DNA of 64,000 bases from Raoultibacter phocaeensis (GTDB taxonomy: Bacteria > Actinomycetota > Coriobacteriia > Coriobacteriales > Eggerthellaceae). Positions 35,861 through 44,995 of the stretch are shown here, in pieces (the first letter of the stretch is position 1; the number at the start of each line of letters is the position of its first letter). The position numbers were made by a program, and so were the translations under genes. The notes under the pieces were generated by a model that was not told where the DNA came from, searched no databases, and saw nothing but the letters and a program-made list of their open reading frames with translations. The DNA lies in contig NZ_CABDUX010000001.1 of assembly GCF_901411515.1 (NCBI RefSeq), forward strand, positions 248,001 to 312,000. Reading direction: 5' to 3'.

Positions 35861-38162
35861 GATCGGATTCCTCGGCGCGCTTGGCGTCGTTGAAGCGGTC
35901 GAGCGTTCCCACAAGGTAGCCCGTGATGCGACGAATGCGCTCGAAGGGCACACCGTGCTCTTCCTCGGTGCGGCCGCATTTCGGGCAGCGATCGCCGATG
36001 ATGCCGTTGTAGCCGCACACCGGATCGCGGTCGACGGGATGGTTGACCGACCCGTAGCCGATGCCGCTCTCTTTCATGTGGCGGATGACGGCCTCGAACG
36101 CCTCGAGGTTCTCGGTCGGATCGCCGTCGAGCTCGACGTAGCTGATGTGCCCCGCATTGGTGAGCGCGTGGTACGGAGCCTCAAGCGCTATCTTGTCGAA
36201 CGCGTTGATCTCGCAGTACACCGGCACATGGAAGCCGTTCGTGTAATAATCGCGATCGGTTATGCCCTCGATCGAGCCGTAGCGGGCACGGTCCATGCGC
36301 ACGAAGCGGCCTGAAAGCCCTTCGGCGGGCGTGGCGATGAGCGTGTAGTTCATCTGGCGCTCGCGCGAGACGGCATCGAGGTAGGATCGCATATGGCCCA
36401 CGATCTCAAGGCCGAGACGCTGTGCTTCGGGCGACTCGCCGTGGTGCTTGCCCGTGAGCGCCGTGAGCGATTCGGCAAGGCCGATGAAGCCGACCGAAAG
36501 CGTACCGTGCTTGAGAACGTCGCGCAGCTCGTCGGTGGGCTTGAGCTTCTCCGAATCGATCCATACGCCCTGGCCCATCAAAAACGGCGCGTTGTACACC
36601 CTCTTGCGCGCTTGGATTTCGAAACGCTCGTCGAGCTGGCCGATTGCAAGCGCGAGCTTAGCATCCAGAAGGTCGAAGAACAGATCGATATCACCCTTCG
36701 AGCGAATGGCGAGTCGAGGCAGGTTGATCGAGGTGAAGCTGAGGTTGCCGCGGCCGGGCGTGACCTCGCGCTCAGGATCGTAGACGTTGCCCATAACGCG
36801 GGTACGGCAGCCCATATAGGCGATCTCGGTTTCGGGGGTGCCTTGGTAATACGGGGCGTTGAACGGAGCGTCGAGGAAGCTGAAGTTGGGGAACAGGCGC
36901 TTCGCCGAGCAGCGCATCGCGAGCTTGAACAAATCGTAGTTCGGATCGCCCGGATTGTAGTTCACGCCCTCCTTCACGCGGAAAATCTGCACGGGGAAGA
37001 TGGGCGTCTCGCCCGAACCCAGACCCTGCTCGGTCGCCAGTAGCATGTTCTTGATGACCATGCGGCCCTCGGCCGAGGTATCCATACCGTAGTTGACCGA
37101 CGAGAACGGCGTCTGGGCGCCGGCGCGCGAGTGCATGGTGTTGAGGTTATGTACAAGCGCTTCCATGGCCTGAAACGTCGTGCGATCGGCGTCGGAAAAT
37201 GCATTTTTCTCGGCATACGCCATCGCCTTGTCCGCCACTGCATCTTCAAGACCCGCAGCTATAAGCTCGCTACGTACTGCAGCGGAAAAAGTCGCATCCA
37301 TGACAAGGGTTGCGACGGTTTTCGTCTCGCCCTCGACGCGTCCGAGCATCTCCTCGGCGTATGCTTTCACATCCTCGATGTCGGACAGAAGATCGAGCGC
37401 TTCGGCAAGGTGCTTCTTGTAGAGCCTGCGGTACGTTTTGCCGACGCCGACGGCCAAGCCGTAGTCGAAATCGCATACCGACTGGCCGCCGTGCTGGTCG
37501 TTTTGGTTCGACTGGATAGCGATGCAGGCAAGCGCTGCATAACTTGCGATGTCGTTGGGCTCGCGCAGCACGCCGTGGCCGGTGGAGAAGCCGCCTTTGA
37601 AGAGCTTCTTGAGCTCGATCTGGCAGCACGTGGTGGTAAGCGTGTAGAAATCCATGTCGTGGATGTGGATATCGCCCTCGCGATGCGCGCGGGCGTACTT
37701 GGGATCGATGACGCACATCTCGTAGAATTGCTTGGCCGATTCGGAACCGTACTTGAGCATGGTACCCATAGCGGTGTCGGCGTCGATGTTGGCGTTCTCG
37801 CGCTTCATATCGGAGTCGGAGGCTTTCGAGAACGTGATGTCTTTCAGGGTTTTGATCAGACGGCTGTTAACGTCGCGCACGCGGTTGCGCTCGGCGCGGT
37901 AGAGGATATAGGATTTCGCAGTCTGCACGAACCCTGCCTCAATGAGCGATTCCTCCACGAGATCCTGCACGCCTTCGACGGTGGGAGCTCCCTCGATGGC
38001 GCCGCTTTCGATCTTCTCGACGACCGTAGCGGAGATTTCCTCTGCCACCGAACGGTCCTGCATGGCCCCGCACGCTTCGAACGCCCGCTCAATCGCCTCG
38101 GCTATCTTCTCGGGTCTGAACTCTGCGGTACGGCCGTCGCGTTTGATGATTGTGGTTACCAT
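35841..38162 (-). CDS. nrdD: Anaerobic (class III) ribonucleoside-triphosphate reductase
   Basis: Oxygen-sensitive glycyl-radical enzyme that makes dNTPs for DNA synthesis. 773 residues. An N-terminal ATP-cone (IIKRDGRTAEFRPEKIAEAI) gives allosteric control. The catalytic core includes REGDIHIHDMDFY, QNDQHGGQSVCDFDY and VQIFRVKEGVNYNPGDPNYD; the C-terminus has zinc cysteines (CGYNG, CPKCG) and the glycyl radical site RITGYLVGTLDRFN. The ATG at 38162 follows AAGGGAGCGAC; an open frame extends 110 residues upstream but is not protein-like. It overlaps nrdG. Candidate NrdR boxes lie about 175-210 bases upstream. Confidence 0.96.
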   Translation of the reverse strand: MVTTIIKRDGRTAEFRPEKIAEAIERAFEACGAMQDRSVAEEISATVVEKIESGAIEGAPTVEGVQDLVEESLIEAGFVQTAKSYILYRAERNRVRDVNSRLIKTLKDITFSKASDSDMKRENANIDADTAMGTMLKYGSESAKQFYEMCVIDPKYARAHREGDIHIHDMDFYTLTTTCCQIELKKLFKGGFSTGHGVLREPNDIASYAALACIAIQSNQNDQHGGQSVCDFDYGLAVGVGKTYRRLYKKHLAEALDLLSDIEDVKAYAEEMLGRVEGETKTVATLVMDATFSAAVRSELIAAGLEDAVADKAMAYAEKNAFSDADRTTFQAMEALVHNLNTMHSRAGAQTPFSSVNYGMDTSAEGRMVIKNMLLATEQGLGSGETPIFPVQIFRVKEGVNYNPGDPNYDLFKLAMRCSAKRLFPNFSFLDAPFNAPYYQGTPETEIAYMGCRTRVMGNVYDPEREVTPGRGNLSFTSINLPRLAIRSKGDIDLFFDLLDAKLALAIGQLDERFEIQARKRVYNAPFLMGQGVWIDSEKLKPTDELRDVLKHGTLSVGFIGLAESLTALTGKHHGESPEAQRLGLEIVGHMRSYLDAVSRERQMNYTLIATPAEGLSGRFVRMDRARYGSIEGITDRDYYTNGFHVPVYCEINAFDKIALEAPYHALTNAGHISYVELDGDPTENLEAFEAVIRHMKESGIGYGSVNHPVDRDPVCGYNGIIGDRCPKCGRTEEEHGVPFERIRRITGYLVGTLDRFNDAKRAEESDRVKHDM

Positions 38163-38336
38163 GTCGCTCCCTTTGTCTGATCTCGATTCGTTGTTTCGCG
38201 GCGCAAAAACACCCGCGCCATGCATGCAGGCACGACGTGAATGCGCACAGGTGCTGCCACCCAGGCCGATACGGTGCGCCATCAGCCTTGATACGTTAAA
38301 GTCTACGGATCCTTCCAGTATTTTCCCGAGAGATTT

Positions 38337-38374
38337 CCACAATCTATGAGCGTTTTTTCCACAATATGTTGTGT
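38337..38374 (-). promoter_or_regulatory. Candidate NrdR box pair
   Basis: CCACAATATGTTGTGT (38359-38374) matches about 12 of 16 positions of the NrdR palindrome, and a weaker copy starting CCACAATCTATG (38337) lies 22 bases away, about two helical turns. NrdR represses ribonucleotide reductase genes, and nrdD starts at 38162 on the minus strand. The rest of the 38163-38641 gap has no recognisable gene. Confidence 0.45.
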
Positions 38375-38641
38375 TCTTTCTCCCCTCGGGGGTGGATATA
38401 TGGTAGCTCGGTGCAAGCGATTTCGCAAGCGAAAAAAGGTTACGAAACGAATACTTTACGGCATCTCCGCATGACGGTAAGTATTTCCACAAATGGCAAT
38501 ACGGTCACCGATTGGAAACAGTTCTTTCAGCTTCGTTACGACTTGGCCCTTTGGCCATCGCAGTTTATCCACATGTTCGCTTCTTTGCTACAATTTCCCT
38601 CGTCGCGCTTTTGCGGCAAACTGGGAAAAGGCGGCGAATAC

Positions 38642-41008
38642 ATGGCGGATACAGGGACCAACGATACAATCCGACCGCAGAAGGGCGCAGCGACCTCGAT
38701 CGCCGCTTTCGTGGTCGGGCTCGGTGTCATCGGAATCGTTCTGTTCGGATGTATCAACGTCATATCTTACGAGACGAAAACGTCGCTCGATCTGTTTATG
38801 CAAGAAATCGCAGAAGCCGAAAGCGCAAACGTCAAAGCCCTTATCGAAGACAAGTTCAGCGCCTTGCATGGAGCGTCCGCCTTCATTGTGTCGGACAACA
38901 TCGACGACGACCAGACCATGCTCGATCGCTTCCGCGAAATGGTCGATTCAGGGGCCTTCACACGCGTGGGCGTGATCGGATCGAACGGAAACGGCGTCGG
39001 CTACGATTTCGAACTCGGTCCCCTCGAGGCCGACGGCTACTCCGATAAGGATTTCGTACGCGCCGCGATCAGAGGCGAAGACTTCGTGAGCAACGCTGTT
39101 CTCGATCCGTGGGGAGACGGCAGCGATATCGTGTTTTCGGTGCCTGTATATGACGTCAAACACAAAGGCGGCAACCCCATCGGAGCGCTTATCGCCACGA
39201 CGTCGGTATCCGCACTCTCAGAGGCAATCGATTCGAGCCTGTTCGAGGGCAACGGAAGAATTGACATCGTGGACTCCAGCGGATCGGTTGTGTGCGGGTC
39301 GAACTGGCCCGAAGAAAGCACGACGATCAACGTGCTCGCCGGACAGAGCGGCTCGACAACCGAGCTCGACGAAATGCGAACCGACCTCGCACGGGGCGTC
39401 GGCGGATCGGCCAGCTTCGTACAGCAGGACGGAACAGAACAGTTCGCGGTCTACGAGCCGATCGGCATCAACGACTGGTTCATCAACGTCGAGCTGCCGA
39501 CCGACTACCTCGAAGCGCAGAGCCGTGCGGTCCTGCTTGCTTCGGTGGGCATGGCCGCATTCGTCGTCTTCGTCGCCGTATTGTTGATGGGCACGGTGTT
39601 TCGAACGAAACGTCGCAGCGAGCAGGCCCTTGCCCGCGCTGCACTGGTAGACGACCTCACCGGAATCGACAACGGACTCGCCTTCGCGAACAAGAGCCTC
39701 CTTCGCCACGAGTATTACAACCGCCACCATGCACTCGTCTTGTTCAATCTCGTCGGATTCTCGCTTTACAACACCATCTTCGGATACGAAAAAGGATCGG
39801 CTCTTTTGCGCACCGTGGCCGATATCCTTTCCGCAGACGCGAAGAAACACGAGCTCGTCGCGCGTCTGTCAGGCGATCGGTTCGTCATGCTCATCGAGAT
39901 TGCCGATATGAGAGCCGCAGAAACCCGACTGCACGCGCTCATGGACCAGATCGACGAAGCCATCGGTTCCGACGAGACGCATTACCAGATCGTTTCGCAG
40001 TGTTGCCTGTACCGGCTCACCGAAGACGACGCGGAGAAGGACGTGAGCTTGATCGTTGAGGATATGGCCGTCCCCTTGCGCCAGAAAGCCCATGCGAAAG
40101 AGCGCATCATCCTGTTCGACGAGCGCTGCGTAGCTGCGGCGATACGGGCGCGCCATATCGAAGCGACCATGTCAAACGACGTATTCAAGGAAGAGTTCCT
40201 CGCGTATTTCCAGCCGCAGTACGACATCCGCACCGGCGAACCGGTTCTGTGCGGAGCCGAAGCGCTCGTGCGCTGGAACTCGCCGGCACTGGGCTTGGTG
40301 AGCCCTGATGAGTTCATCCCGATCTTCGAGAAGAACGGCTTCGTTGACCGCGTCGACCACTACATGCTCGAGCGTGCGTGCATACGGCTTCGCCAGTGGA
40401 TGGATGCGGGGTTTGCCTGCGTGCCCGTATCGGTGAACCTTTCGCGGCAGAACCTGTTCAGCGCCGATCTCGTGGGCCGTATCGAGCGGATCGTCGATTC
40501 ATACAACATTCCCCACGACTTCATCGAGCTGGAACTCACGGAGGGCATCGTTGCCGAAAGCACCACGCAGCTTGTCGAAACGGCGAACAAGCTGCGCGCC
40601 CGCGGATTCAAGGTTGCCATGGACGATTTCGGCACTGGGTATTCGTCGCTGTCGATTCTCAAGGACGTTCCCTTCGATACGATCAAGCTTGATCGCGCAT
40701 TCTTCGGCACCTCTATCGACTCCGATCGAGGACGCACGACGCTCATGGGCATCATCCACCTGCTCGAAGAGCTGGGATTCGAGATCATAGCGGAAGGCAT
40801 CGAATCGGAAGACGAGGCGAAGCAGCTCAAATCGTGGGGATGCTGCATCATCCAGGGTTTCGCGTATGGAAGGCCGGTGCCTGCCGACGAGTTTCTCAAA
40901 AAGTACCTCGCACCCGCTCAGGCTCAGCTCGGACGCGCCGAAGCAGAGACGTGCGGCCTCGCATCGGATCGGCAAAAGTACCGTACGCCTTATTCCACCG
41001 TTCCGTAG
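38642..41008 (+). CDS. Cache-degenerate GGDEF-EAL signalling protein
   Basis: Membrane c-di-GMP signalling protein of 788 residues. Helix 1 (about 17-41) and helix 2 (about 298-320) bracket an extracytoplasmic dCache-like sensor. The GGDEF domain (about 335-490) is degenerate: SGDRF replaces the active-site motif, so synthase activity is unlikely. The EAL domain (about 516-754) is intact, with GAEALVRW, SVNLSRQNLF, ELTEG, AMDDFGTGYSSL, IKLD and AEGIE, so it is probably a phosphodiesterase. I start at 38642 before the first helix; the open frame extends 92 residues upstream. Its 3' end overlaps the convergent small gene by 19 bases. Confidence 0.88.
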   Translation: MADTGTNDTIRPQKGAATSIAAFVVGLGVIGIVLFGCINVISYETKTSLDLFMQEIAEAESANVKALIEDKFSALHGASAFIVSDNIDDDQTMLDRFREMVDSGAFTRVGVIGSNGNGVGYDFELGPLEADGYSDKDFVRAAIRGEDFVSNAVLDPWGDGSDIVFSVPVYDVKHKGGNPIGALIATTSVSALSEAIDSSLFEGNGRIDIVDSSGSVVCGSNWPEESTTINVLAGQSGSTTELDEMRTDLARGVGGSASFVQQDGTEQFAVYEPIGINDWFINVELPTDYLEAQSRAVLLASVGMAAFVVFVAVLLMGTVFRTKRRSEQALARAALVDDLTGIDNGLAFANKSLLRHEYYNRHHALVLFNLVGFSLYNTIFGYEKGSALLRTVADILSADAKKHELVARLSGDRFVMLIEIADMRAAETRLHALMDQIDEAIGSDETHYQIVSQCCLYRLTEDDAEKDVSLIVEDMAVPLRQKAHAKERIILFDERCVAAAIRARHIEATMSNDVFKEEFLAYFQPQYDIRTGEPVLCGAEALVRWNSPALGLVSPDEFIPIFEKNGFVDRVDHYMLERACIRLRQWMDAGFACVPVSVNLSRQNLFSADLVGRIERIVDSYNIPHDFIELELTEGIVAESTTQLVETANKLRARGFKVAMDDFGTGYSSLSILKDVPFDTIKLDRAFFGTSIDSDRGRTTLMGIIHLLEELGFEIIAEGIESEDEAKQLKSWGCCIIQGFAYGRPVPADEFLKKYLAPAQAQLGRAEAETCGLASDRQKYRTPYSTVP

Positions 41009-41238
41009 ACATAGCCCCAGCCGTGCCCCGAAATCGAGGAGTTGACTTGGTCGCAGAAACGCTGGCGCGTATACGTGCCAGGCGGCAGCAGCGCGATCAC
41101 CTCAAGCAGATCGGACGGCAGATCGTACGATTCCGCCATGAGCACCGCATCGAGACGACGGATAACCTCGTCATGAGCGAACAGATCGTCTGTGAGCCTC
41201 TGCATGATTCCGTAGTCGGAGCTTTTCTCAACAGCCAT
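40990..41238 (-). CDS. Small conserved-looking protein after the methyltransferase-like gene
   Basis: An 82-residue protein I do not recognise: MAVEKSSDYGIMQRLTDDLF, then VIRRLDAVLMAESYDLPSDL, LPPGTYTRQRFCDQVNSSIS and GHGWGYVYGTVE. The composition looks like real protein with a helical first half and a compact Gly/Tyr-rich end. The ATG at 41238 has GAGGG six bases upstream; a GTG at 41250 would overlap the upstream stop. It is coupled to the methyltransferase-like gene and overlaps the EAL gene tail-to-tail. Confidence 0.7.
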   Translation of the reverse strand: MAVEKSSDYGIMQRLTDDLFAHDEVIRRLDAVLMAESYDLPSDLLEVIALLPPGTYTRQRFCDQVNSSISGHGWGYVYGTVE

Positions 41239-41246
41239 ACGCGCCC

Positions 41247-42137
41247 TCACGCATTCACGACGTCGAAGCCTGCGCTCGCCGCTACGAGCGCGCCGGTATA
41301 GGGCGAGGTGGCGTTTCCGGTAGCGCGTAAGAACTGAACGCCCGCACCGCGCAAACGGGTTGCCGCTTCGATCATGATGTCAGGACAGTAGTACGGATTC
41401 TCGGCGGTCGGAGCGCCTTGCCGGGGATTGTGCTTGCGCACCGCAAGCTGAACGAGCACGGGACCGCCGAACGCTGCACGGGCGCGCCGAGCAATGGCAA
41501 CGGCCTCATCGAGCGGAGCCGCCGTCGAGAATCCCGCAACATCGGCGCCGTACTCCGCCATAAGATCGAGTGCCTCTTCGATCGGCTGATCACGGCGCGC
41601 GATAAGCCCCGTGCCTTCGACGTCGACCGATGCGAATACCGGCCCGTCGAAAACCATGCGCGCGCCCATGAGCGCACACTGCAGATCCGCCAAGCTCACC
41701 ATGCCGTTGAGGAACAGGGCGTCTACACTACCCCTTCCGAACGCACGGGCGGCTTCGGCGTACTGGTTGCGGCTCTGCTTGAGCGAAGACGCGCTCGATG
41801 CGTCGATCGGCAGGTATGTGGGACCTATCTCGGCGACAATGTGCTGGGGGCGCAGTGAACGAAGCACCGCTAGAGCAGCTTCGGCAAGCTCCGGCGCGCG
41901 GTCTTCCATGTTCGAATGGGCAAGACGCGCGGCGGTGATGCCTGCCGTGTTCGTGACGAGGCACTGAGCTCCCGCCACCGTTTCGAGCTGGTAGACGTTA
42001 CGGACCGCCTCGGGCTCGATGAGGCTTATGAATTCGCGATCCTTCTCGACATCGACTCCCTGACGACCGAGCGCCTCGTCGATGGGTGCGGAAAAAACAA
42101 GCATGTCGCGGTTGAATCGCATCTCGATATCGGGCAT
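41247..42137 (-). CDS. Homocysteine S-methyltransferase-like protein lacking the CC zinc pair
   Basis: A 296-residue TIM-barrel protein of the homocysteine S-methyltransferase family. Family blocks are ETVAGAQCLVTNTAGITAAR, IVAEIGPTYLP and GADVAGFSTAAPLDEAVAIA. Active members bind zinc with one Cys in the middle and a C-terminal GGCCG. Here the C-terminal block reads RATGNATSPYTGAL and has no Cys, so the usual zinc site is missing and methyl transfer from a standard donor is doubtful. It may act on another substrate or be regulatory. AGGAGTG precedes the ATG. It forms a two-gene unit with the following small gene. Confidence 0.78.
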   Translation of the reverse strand: MPDIEMRFNRDMLVFSAPIDEALGRQGVDVEKDREFISLIEPEAVRNVYQLETVAGAQCLVTNTAGITAARLAHSNMEDRAPELAEAALAVLRSLRPQHIVAEIGPTYLPIDASSASSLKQSRNQYAEAARAFGRGSVDALFLNGMVSLADLQCALMGARMVFDGPVFASVDVEGTGLIARRDQPIEEALDLMAEYGADVAGFSTAAPLDEAVAIARRARAAFGGPVLVQLAVRKHNPRQGAPTAENPYYCPDIMIEAATRLRGAGVQFLRATGNATSPYTGALVAASAGFDVVNA

Positions 42138-42218
42138 CGAACACTCCTATACGATCAGACGGCATCGGATGCAGGTCTCTTCCCGAGAGCGCGTTCCGAG
42201 CGTTGGATTACGGCCGTC

Positions 42219-43721
42219 TCAGCGGTCTTCGGCGATCCTCTTCGAAGAAGCCGGTTTGCGTTTGAACCTATCATACACAACGCCCGCTGCGCACAATGCG
42301 AGGCTTGCAGCAAGACAGCCCCAGAATGCGGGATTCTGCATAGAACCTATACATATGAACAGCGAGCCCACGGTAGCGCAGGCAGGGGCAACAACGCCCT
42401 TGAAACGGCTCTTGATGCTCCCCTCCCGCCACAGGGAAAACACCTTCGCGTAGAGCACGATGTATATGATGTAGCTTGTGGCGATGGTGATCTCTGAAAC
42501 GTCCGAGTTCGGCAGGAGTCCCGTAAGCTGGGTGAGCACATGAAGCGCAACCCACACGAAGGAGACGGACAGCGCGAAGATGCCTGAGGCGACCGGCATA
42601 TCGAACCTGCTGTTCAACCGCTTGACGAAGCGCGAGAGCGGAATATCGTTCGTGAGCGCAAGCGCAAAGGGCATGCGCACGAACGACAGCGTGAGTCCGT
42701 TGACGGTACCCATAACCGCAATCACCACCGTCACGGCAACCACACGGGCGAACGCGGGCCCGAACAACTGTTCAGCGAGGTAAAACACGTGCCCGTCGCC
42801 CATCGAGACGACCGTATCGGGGCCGAGGAACGAGGCGACGCCCACGAAGTAGCCCACATAAATCGCAAGGATGATTAGCGGCGCGACCACAAGCGCAACG
42901 GGCAGCGTCTTCTTCGCGTTCTTGAGCTCGGGCGCTATGGCCGACGATACGATCCAACCGTCATAGGAAAACGCAACCGGGCCAATGGCCGCAATCCATG
43001 CGAGGGAGACACCCGCCGCCTGAACGCCATGTTGGGTCAGCCCCGCTATCGGATCACCGAATACGAGTCCGAAAAACGCGATCAGCAGAAGCGGAACGAG
43101 CTTGATGACGGTCGTGACGTTTTGGAATCCGCCCGAAAAACGGGGAGCGAGCATATTCCAAACAAAGCAGAGCACCATGAACCCGCCTCCGATGAGCATC
43201 TGCAGCCCGATACCGGCCTCAACGTCGAACAGGATGCACGTGTAGATGCCCACCGCCCACGACACGACCACGACGATCGAAGGCAGGTAGCCGAAGATGG
43301 TGAACCAGCCGACCGCCACCCCGAACCTTCTCCCGACGAACGTTTCGGCGTACGCGATGAGGCCGCCCGGCCCCTCGGTGCGGGCCGCGAGTTCGCTGAA
43401 CGCGATGCCGCCGAACACGATGGCGAAAGCAGCGAGGCAGAACAGGACCACGCCAAGCGTGATACTGCCTCCCGTAGCCGCAAGCACGTTGTCGCTTTTG
43501 AAGAAAATACCCGAGCCGATGCAGATGCCGATGATCATCGCGAGGGCCGTGAAGAAGCCGTATTTCTTCTGGACGGGAGGCTGCGCGGTTTTCTGCGCGT
43601 CTACATTGTCCCGCGCGAATGCTGCTTGAGGTTCGGGGGTCAGCCCGGCCGCGGATTCAGCTGGGGTGCTTGTCGGCGAGCGGCCGTCAGTATGTGAAGG
43701 TTTTCGAGTCATGAAGGACAT
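42219..43721 (-). CDS. APC-family amino-acid permease
   Basis: Secondary transporter of the amino acid-polyamine-organocation superfamily, 500 residues with about 12 predicted helices. Helix 1 has IIGICIGSGIFF, the Gly-rich unwound segment that binds the amino-acid backbone; EGPGGLIAYAETFVG and GPVAFSYDGWIVSSAIAPEL are other family blocks. The N-terminal 50 residues are hydrophilic. The substrate cannot be read from sequence. I use ATG 43721; a second ATG at 43712 is three codons on, and neither has a good ribosome site. The longer open frame to 44327 runs through repeat DNA and is not credible. Confidence 0.88.
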   Translation of the reverse strand: MSFMTRKPSHTDGRSPTSTPAESAAGLTPEPQAAFARDNVDAQKTAQPPVQKKYGFFTALAMIIGICIGSGIFFKSDNVLAATGGSITLGVVLFCLAAFAIVFGGIAFSELAARTEGPGGLIAYAETFVGRRFGVAVGWFTIFGYLPSIVVVVSWAVGIYTCILFDVEAGIGLQMLIGGGFMVLCFVWNMLAPRFSGGFQNVTTVIKLVPLLLIAFFGLVFGDPIAGLTQHGVQAAGVSLAWIAAIGPVAFSYDGWIVSSAIAPELKNAKKTLPVALVVAPLIILAIYVGYFVGVASFLGPDTVVSMGDGHVFYLAEQLFGPAFARVVAVTVVIAVMGTVNGLTLSFVRMPFALALTNDIPLSRFVKRLNSRFDMPVASGIFALSVSFVWVALHVLTQLTGLLPNSDVSEITIATSYIIYIVLYAKVFSLWREGSIKSRFKGVVAPACATVGSLFICIGSMQNPAFWGCLAASLALCAAGVVYDRFKRKPASSKRIAEDR

Positions 43722-43881
43722 GATACGCGTTTTCGGGCAGCATGCCGTCAACGTGAACGCAACGTTTTCTGGGGTGAGCGGCGGCGCATCGAAACATACC
43801 CCAGATGAGGAAGCCGTTAACCGTTTTTTAACCTCCGATCCACAAGACAAACACGCGTACTGCATATGTTCTTCAATGCTA

Positions 43882-44066
43882 ACTTTTATACTATACCCTG
43901 CAAACGGAAAGCTCCCCTCTTTCCGAGTTGCACTGCTTTTACCCCTCAATAAAGCAGTAGCGGTGCAGAGGCACCGCCATCCCCTCCTTGTGGGCCCGGG
44001 CGGAGCTCCCCTCTCCCCCGGGCCGATCCTTTTCCTGGACCGGTTGCAGCTTCTTGCGAGTCTGCG
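43882..44066 (+). repeat. Hairpin-rich direct repeat, copy 1
   Basis: Shares nearly its whole length with 44809-44995. It starts with CTTTTATACT (a good -10 box), then GCAAAC, then three hairpins: ACTGCTTT/AAAGCAGT, GCGGTGC/GCACCGC, and GGCCCGGG/CCCGGGCC. The distal unit CCGATCCTTTT to GTTGCAGC is repeated once more at 44084-44122. It may be a small RNA, a leader or a mobile repeat. Confidence 0.65.
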
Positions 44067-44225
44067 CGGGGCTGCCTCCCGCAGACCGATCCTTTTTCTG
44101 GGCCAGTTGCAGCTTTTTGCGAAGCGAGCGGTAGGGCTTGCCGTAATTCCGAGCGCCAACGATACCGAACGACATGGAGGAGCATAGACGCTACCGGCAA
44201 GGGTGCGGGCGTATGCCGACGGCGG

Positions 44226-44443
44226 TCTTGCGGCGAAAAGCCGCTCGAAAGCCCAAAAATCGCCGCCGTGAAGCGTTCGGCGGGCTTTAAGCCGCCAACG
44301 GGATGCGCAAGCGGAAGGCTGTCGCATGCACCGAGGAGCCGACGGGCCGGTGAACAGGGGTTATCGTTGTCGATGAATCTGCCTGCATCGGTAATGCATT
44401 ACGAAGCCCTTCATGGCGGCGATTTTTGGGCTTCGAGGGGCTC
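44226..44443 (-). repeat. Dispersed imperfect palindrome, copy B
   Basis: Reverse complement of copy A at 9419-9633 with roughly 75-80 percent identity by eye, both ends and the central AACGATAACCCCTG block (in complement) conserved. Its arms GCCCAAAAATCGCCGCC (44251-44267) and the complement near 44415-44432 form a near-perfect terminal inverted repeat. Confidence 0.75.
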
Positions 44444-44830
44444 TGATTCGAATCTTCTCGACGCTGCAAGCTGTTGCAAGGGTGCGCTGCTTTTGTAAGG
44501 ATATGCAGTATGGTTTCGCTTGCCCGTCACAGCATGCATGGAAAGCTGGCCCAACTGAGGCGAACGAACCATGCGCGTGCTGAAGCAGGCCCGCGTCCTC
44601 GGACGCTCGGACCGCTCCCCGCTCGCAAGCAACCGATCACCGCGCGAGAGGGCTTCCTTCACAGTTCCATCACAGGGTTTTCCCGCATATCCCTCTGGTT
44701 TAGCCTTACGTTTTCCCAGTTCATTCTGATAGTTAAGCATGTCTGTTACCGTTCTGATATCCAATTCACAATTCGCACACTCGCGGCACATACCATCTGC
44801 AAGGCAAGCTTTTATACTGGCATCACGCAA
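44411..44830 (-). pseudogene. Possible remnant of a Cys-rich small gene
   Basis: An open frame of 139 codons whose first 70 residues look protein-like: MRDASIKACLADGMCRECAN and TDMLNYQNELGKRKAKPEGY, with four Cys. The second half becomes low-complexity Arg/Ser/Ala where the frame enters the dispersed repeat. I see no ribosome site. It could be a gene truncated by repeat insertion, or chance. Confidence 0.25.
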
Positions 44831-44995
44831 ACAAAAGAAGGCTCATCCCCCCTTCAGTTTGCACTGCTTTTACCCCTCATAAAGCAGTAGCGGTGCTAGA
44901 CACCGTACATCCCCTCCTTGTGGGCCCGGGCGGAGCTCCCCTCTCCCCCGGGCCGATCCTTTTTCTAGGCCGGTTGCAGTTCTTGCGAGTCTGCG
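44809..44995 (+). repeat. Hairpin-rich direct repeat, copy 2
   Basis: Second copy of 43882-44066. The -10-like CTTTTATACT, the GCAAAC block, the ACTGCTTT/AAAGCAGT hairpin and the GGCCCGGG/CCCGGGCC hairpin are retained. The middle hairpin has changed loop and flanking bases (CGGTG, loop CTAGA, CACCG) but still pairs, which suggests selection on structure. Confidence 0.65.

Noticed and set aside
38163-38492. 110-residue N-terminal extension of NrdD
   Set aside because: NrdD proteins start at the ATP-cone and a good ribosome site precedes 38162; the extension reads like non-coding DNA and covers the NrdR-like sites.
43722-44327. 200-residue N-terminal extension of the permease frame
   Set aside because: It runs through the hairpin repeat and the dispersed palindrome; the membrane protein starts at about 43721.
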